Source: Edaphochlamys debaryana (Eukaryota > Chlorophyta > Chlorophyceae > Chlamydomonadales). Taken from it: a DNA stretch of 64,000 nt. The translations under genes and the position numbers were made by a program. Below the pieces are notes generated by a model that worked only from the letters and a program-made list of their open reading frames with translations, did no database searches and was not told where the DNA came from. The stretch covers positions 62,001-126,000 of the forward strand of contig JAEHOE010000094.1 in the NCBI GenBank assembly GCA_016858145.1, given 5' to 3'. Of the stretch, positions 59,699-64,000 are shown in pieces. Numbering within the stretch: position 1 is the stretch's first letter; each line of letters opens with the position of its first letter.

Positions 59699-60970
59699 CT
59701 TTGCTCACCGGTTCTTTCAGCTCACAGAAAGATGGTACACGCGTCGAGGAGCCGGCTCAGAGGTCTGCAGCCGAGACCATGCGCCGAAGTGACAGCTCTC
59801 ACTTCCAATAAGTTAATCGCGACAATGATTAGGTTATGGAGCAATTCGGGTCAAGGAAAGCGCAAAGAGACGTCGGGGCCGCAAGTAAACTTGGCGGCTG
59901 AAGGTGCGCAAATCACCAGGGCAACAGTTCGCAGCTGCAAGAGCTTATCAGTGTAAAATGTGAAAACACGTAGTTACGTATTTCGCTCTCGGGGCGAGGC
60001 TGTATCGGCCATGCGGGGCGCCACGCGTGCCGAAACACGCCGCGCGCTGGAAGCCCCGCTCGGCCCCGCACGGCCCCGCGCTTTCACCCGCAGCGCAACA
60101 GCGTAACGAATAACCGCAAAGTCTCGCTCATACCATCACGAGCCAAGCAATACGGACAGCGCCAGAGGGGAAGAGCGAGGGTGGGGCGTGGCGCCGGCTG
60201 CCGGGCGAGCCGACCTGCCGCCGCCCCCGCACTGCTCCCAGGCGAGCGCACAATTGCGCCGCTTGCAGCGAGGCTGGCGACCTGGTGGAGGGGGAGGGAG
60301 GTAAGGCCCTGTGCCGCTCAGTTCTTGGCCCTTGTGAAGGCTTGTGAGGTGCTGAGGTCACCCGCGCGCCCTGATAAAGCGCGCAGAGCACAGCCCCTTC
60401 CAGCAGCACTTCGGGGCAGGTGGGCCCCGGCCTGGAGCCCTGGACGTGGCTGAAGGCGGTAGGGCTGGAAGCAACTCGCGTTAAGGTCTCAGCGGGGATG
60501 TTACAGACAACGGGGCTACGGGGGGCCACGGGGTGTTGCGGACGGCCTAGCGCGCCACTCGGCAGCACTCCGCACCTCTTCGCAACTAGCCTTCCAAGCC
60601 TATACCTCCCCTAGCCCCTCCTCCAAGGAGAAGCGGCGCAGGGCTGAGTCATGGGAGGCACGGCAGGGCCCGAAGCGGGATGCAGCGGAGAGGGCAGAGG
60701 CGGGACGTCAGCGGCGACAGCGGGACCCTCAGGCGGAGGAGGAGCGGCAACGGCAGCGCCAGCCAGGGGTGGGAGGCACAAACAAAGTTCCCCGACATCA
60801 TGCCCAAAAGTGCCCCGACCCCCCGGGACTGACGACCGACCGACCCGTACAGTGTACGACACTGTCGTACATGGCCTGTACGTACGCCAATTTATGCCCT
60901 TCGCGGTTTGCTGGACTGCTCGCCGCGTGCACTATCCGTAGGCGCGCACAGCACTCCCGGTGGCCCAGGT

Positions 60971-61080
60971 ACCAGCATGAAAGCTTGCCTTGCTGCATGC
61001 TCAGGGCGTGTGGGATAATGCTGGGCGCTGCGCTTCGCCGCGGTGACAAAGTTGCCGTGCCCCGCCCAAAGTTCCCCGAT
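60971..61080 (+). repeat. Repeat block A, copy 1
   Basis: About 110 bp nearly identical to 61918-62030, same orientation, beginning at accagcatgaaagcttgcc and ending at cccaaagttccccga. A partial related end occurs near 60786. Confidence 0.85.
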
Positions 61081-61200
61081 CATGCCACGGACCCCGACCC
61101 GTCAATTGACCAACGGCTCGGCACCAAAGGACGGTATCAGGGCCGTGCTTTGCAAGTATTGTGCGGTGTGATGCGCGGGAGTGGAAGGCGGGCTTCTGGA
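61078..61200 (+). repeat. Repeat block B, copy 1
   Basis: About 120 bp matching 61625-61736 with a small insertion, same orientation, starting at gatcatgcca and including cgtcaattgaccaacggctc. Block B directly follows block A here, while the second copies are in the order B then A. Confidence 0.85.
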
Positions 61201-61624
61201 AGGTGGTGAGCGAGGGTCGAGGGTGCCCCTGGTGCCACGTCATCCCCCCCTCTGCCGATCCCTCCCTTCCCCCCCTCCCCTCCCACCTCCTGGTACAGGA
61301 CCTCGTCAGAGAAGAGGGCTGAGGGGATAACGCAGGGGCCGCGGGAAGCCCTGGCGAGCAACGCGAGGGACCCTCCAGCCGCCGACCAACCGCGCGTGCC
61401 TCGCATGTTGCATTCTGCGTGTCGCCTACCCAACGCGCCTACCCAACGGTGTGCACGTGCAGGGCCCCCGCTTGCCACGCGGCCTCCCTCCCCCCGCGGC
61501 CCCCTGTGCCGCCCGTGACCCACCGGCGACCCACCGGCTATGCAACCCCAACCCCAAAGTCCCGCGTCCCAGAAGGGGGCAAGCCCCGACTGCTGCGCAG
61601 CTCAGTGGTTGGTCGGGTACCATC

Positions 61625-61736
61625 GATCATGCCATGGACCCCGACCCGTCAATTGACCAACGGCTCGGCACCAAAGGGCCGTGATTTGCAATTATTGTGC
61701 GGTGTGATGCGCGGGAGTGGAAGTCGGGCTTCTGGG
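61625..61736 (+). repeat. Repeat block B, copy 2
   Basis: Second copy of the block at 61078-61200. Confidence 0.85.
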
Positions 61737-61917
61737 AACGCCTGGGAGACGCTTTTGGGTGGCTGCGTGTGTGCCCGGGGTTAAAAGACATCAACGAAGC
61801 GAAGCGCTTGGTTGTGGCGTAGGGCGTGCTCCGCGGACTACGCAGACTTGTGGGGAGCTTACCGAGTGTTCGTCGTCGCCTGTGAATACTGAGTGTGCCC
61901 GAGGGTACGAGTGACTT

Positions 61918-62030
61918 ACCAGCATGAAAGCTTGCCTTGCAGCATGCTCAGGGCGTGTGGGATAATGCTGGGCGCTGCGCTTCGCCGCGGTGACAAAGTT
62001 GCCGTGCCGCCCCGCCCAAAGTTCCCCGAC
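61918..62030 (+). repeat. Repeat block A, copy 2
   Basis: Second copy of the block at 60971-61080, differing by a few bases and a short insertion. Confidence 0.85.
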
Positions 62031-62205
62031 CGACGACCGACCGAGACTTGTGGCCCCCATAACTGTGCAATCAAGCCTCCGTTTTAGGTGTTGAAAGCGG
62101 ATTTGGGCTCCTCACGGTCAGCTCTTTCCAAATGAAGCATGATACCTGCGGCAGCGCTACTGGGATGCTGTGCGGGCCGCTGGCACTGACCACTGACACT
62201 CGTGA

Positions 62206-62335
62206 GTGGGGGGCGGAGGCGGCGCGGGGGCGGGGGCCGGGGGCGGGGGCGGCGCGGGGGCGGGGCGGGAACGGGGTGTGTGCCGGGGGCTGCGAAGGCG
62301 GCGCGGGGGCGGGGCGGGGGCGGGGTGCTTGACGG
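62206..62335 (+). repeat. G-rich, quadruplex-prone stretch
   Basis: About 130 bp made of ggcgcgggggcgggg-like units with many runs of four or five G. It could fold into G-quadruplexes. It lies 300 bp before the start codon of the starch-binding protein gene. Confidence 0.6.
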
Positions 62336-62634
62336 GGCTGCCGGGGGCTGCGGAGTGCGGGGGCGACACGCACACAAGCGTGCCCTACTCCTTGGACGCC
62401 CCCCGCCTTGCGACCGTGTCCGGAGAGTAGAGCGAACAATGTAGTTTCTCATCGTGCAGCTCTAGAGGCCTCAGAAGCGACGATAGAAAACCTCCACTCG
62501 CGATTGTCGTGCACGCAATTTTCTCCAACATCTCAGTCGGCGCGGGCGCGCGCGCCTCGGCATACACACGAAGTCCGTCTGGGCCCAGACACGCTCCCAC
62601 AAAGAACTGAGCGACTCTTGGGCAGGTCAGCTCA

Positions 62635-64000
62635 ATGCAGCGACCAGCCTTCCGAGCCTTGCGCCAACCGGCACCGCAGCAGGTGTGCACGTTGCGGTGG
62701 GGCATTTCCTAGACCATTGCGACCTCTGTGGACTGCTCTAGGACCGTGGGCTGACCAAGTTGGACTCAAACGTCCCCGGTTCACGCAGGCGCGGTGTCGC
62801 CTTAGTGCTCGCCTGCGAAGCACGCCAGTGGCCGCCCTGTCGGATTCTCGCCCCCATATGGTCAGTTGGAAGCGTAGCTGCAAGTTTCAGTGGGCAGCGA
62901 GTCGCTCGCGGGAGCGCGAAAGCGTCTGGCCGGGGCGCGTGTCCCGCCTTCCTTCTCGTTTCTGACCCTTGGCCGGTTATCCTGCAGGTCAATGTGACGT
63001 TCAAGGTCCAGTACAAGACGGCGTTTCGCCAAAAGCTGGTGCTTACCGGTGATGCTGGCCCACTGGGCCAATGGACCGTGTCTCGTTCGCAACCAATGAA
63101 GTGGAGCAGCGGGGACACCTGGAGCTGCCGGGTCCCACTTCCCGCAGGGTGAGCGGGGGATTCGCGTAGTCTACCACGCTTCAGCCCCGGCTCGCGAGCC
63201 GGGCTTCGCCGCTTGCGCGGCCTACTTGGGCATACTGTCGGCAATAGCAAGCTGGTGGAGCGGAGAGCGGTCTTTTCGGGGACACTTTGCGACTCACAAC
63301 TGCGACCAACTGACTGCCTTTTGGTGCACCCTTGGGCGCGGCCTTGTCGTGTATGTCCACGACCCAGCATATGCACGGCGCACCAGCAACTTTGGCCTGC
63401 GCGGTGTCCCTTCCGTGCCCCGCCTCTGCGTGGCAACCCCACTTCGCAAGCCTCGTCCGGTCAACCCCGTCGCTTCCTGCTCTGCTGCGCCCCACCGCCG
63501 CAGGTCCACGCTGGAGTGCAAGTATGTGGTCGTGGACGAGACGGGCACGGCGGTGCGGTGGCAGGAGGGCACCAACATGTCGATCCGCGTGCCAGCAGCA
63601 TTTGAGGGCCAGGCGCTGCAGGACTTCGAGGTCGCCATGTCCTGGTGCAAAACCTACTCGGCCTTCTCCGCCCAGCCCCTCACATCTCCAGCCGCAGCCC
63701 TTGCCGCCGCTACCGCCCCCGCCGTTGCGGCCTGGGCCATGGCCAAGGGCGCCTCGCCCGCGCCCAGCCGCGCCGTCTCGCCCGCGCCCGCCGCCGGCGC
63801 CTTTGCCGGCGCGTCGGGTAGCAGCGTGCCCCCGACCTTCTCCCAACCCGCCAAGCCGGCGGCCGTCAGCACGCTGCCGCCCTCGGTGGTGTCTGCGGCG
63901 CTGCCGCCGGGCGCCAAGCCCAACGGCATGGCGGCGGAGGTGGCCCTGGCCGCGGCCAGCGCGATCCTGCAGCCCTCCACGCCCACGCCCTCGTCTGCGT
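62635..64000 (+). CDS. Plastid-type CBM20 starch-binding protein, 5' part
   Basis: Exons 62635-62682, 62789-62860, 62988-63148 and 63504 to beyond the window end; the gene is cut at 64000. The first two exons give MQRPAFRALRQPAPQQ and ARCRLSARLRSTPVAALS, a Ser/Arg/Ala-rich leader of chloroplast type. The next exons encode a CBM20 domain: VNVTFKVQYKTAFRQKLVLT, GDAGPLGQWTV, SSGDTWSCRVPLPAG, LECKYVVVDETGTAVRWQEG and NMSIRVP, with the conserved Trp residues of the starch-binding sites. An Ala/Pro/Ser-rich linker follows and is still open at the end of the window. A role in binding or metabolising plastid starch is likely; the catalytic part, if any, is outside. The first exons are inferred from splice phase and leader character. 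Confidence 0.8.

Larger units (their letters stand above)
59699..62634. other. Long non-coding region with duplicated blocks
   Basis: About 2.9 kb between divergent genes. It holds both promoters. Two unrelated repeat blocks each occur twice (listed separately), and a very G-rich stretch lies at 62206-62335. An exon-like frame ALFSDEVLYQE on the minus strand near 61297-61330 has splice-like borders but no partner exons. No gene is supported. Confidence 0.55.

Noticed and set aside
61297..61330. Exon-like minus-strand frame ALFSDEVLYQE
   Set aside because: It has splice-like borders, but no flanking exons or family match could be found.

Overview
This is a stretch of nuclear DNA from a GC-rich green alga, most likely a chlorophyte of the Chlamydomonas/volvocine kind. 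The reasons are the dense spliceosomal introns, very high GC, Ala/Gly/Pro-rich low-complexity protein segments, an arylsulfatase with a hydroxyproline-type tail, an RD21-type protease with a granulin domain, and several plastid- or mitochondrion-type leader peptides. The species cannot be fixed from the sequence alone. There are no operons or ribosome-binding sites. I built each gene model by hand, exon by exon, from splice sites, reading phase and protein family matches.

Layout, left to right. 1-5836 (+) is the 3' part of a divergent eEF1A-family GTPase gene. 6884-9844 (+) is a broken arylsulfatase copy that has lost eight exons. Facing it, 17341-11068 (-) is a complete 16-exon arylsulfatase. 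23814-19754 (-) encodes a plastid-type YaaW/UPF0174 protein. 28414-24942 (-) encodes a papain-like protease with a granulin domain. 28802-30765 (+) encodes a small, probably mitochondrial protein of unknown function. 30766-36147 has no recognisable gene but is rich in repeats, with a 210-bp direct repeat and an element with terminal inverted repeats. 36148-38590 (+) encodes a membrane-anchored protein kinase. 40892-46247 (+) encodes a very large Ala-rich SAP-domain protein. 54111-47260 (-) encodes an ABC1/COQ8-like kinase and carries a PIF/Harbinger-like MITE in an intron. 59698-55104 (-) encodes an RlmI-type rRNA cytosine-C5 methyltransferase. 59699-62634 is non-coding with duplicated repeat blocks. 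62635 to the window end (+) is the 5' part of a plastid-type CBM20 starch-binding protein.

The genes do not form one pathway; they are an ordinary mixed set of translation, organelle, cell-wall/sulfur and signalling genes.

The most unusual property of the window is structural. In nearly every multi-exon gene, 20-70 bp pieces that straddle an exon-intron junction are copied, usually with a few mismatches, into the neighbouring intron or 3' flank. This keeps AG|GT-type junctions and so creates decoy splice sites. Intron ends are also strongly polarised: G-runs follow the donor and C-runs precede the acceptor. Several introns are best explained by GC-AG splicing, and one starts as a microsatellite of its own GC donor. 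Two unrelated genes share an identical 29-nt intron segment. Together these point to ongoing local duplication at splice junctions, a plausible route to intron gain or alternative splicing in this genome.
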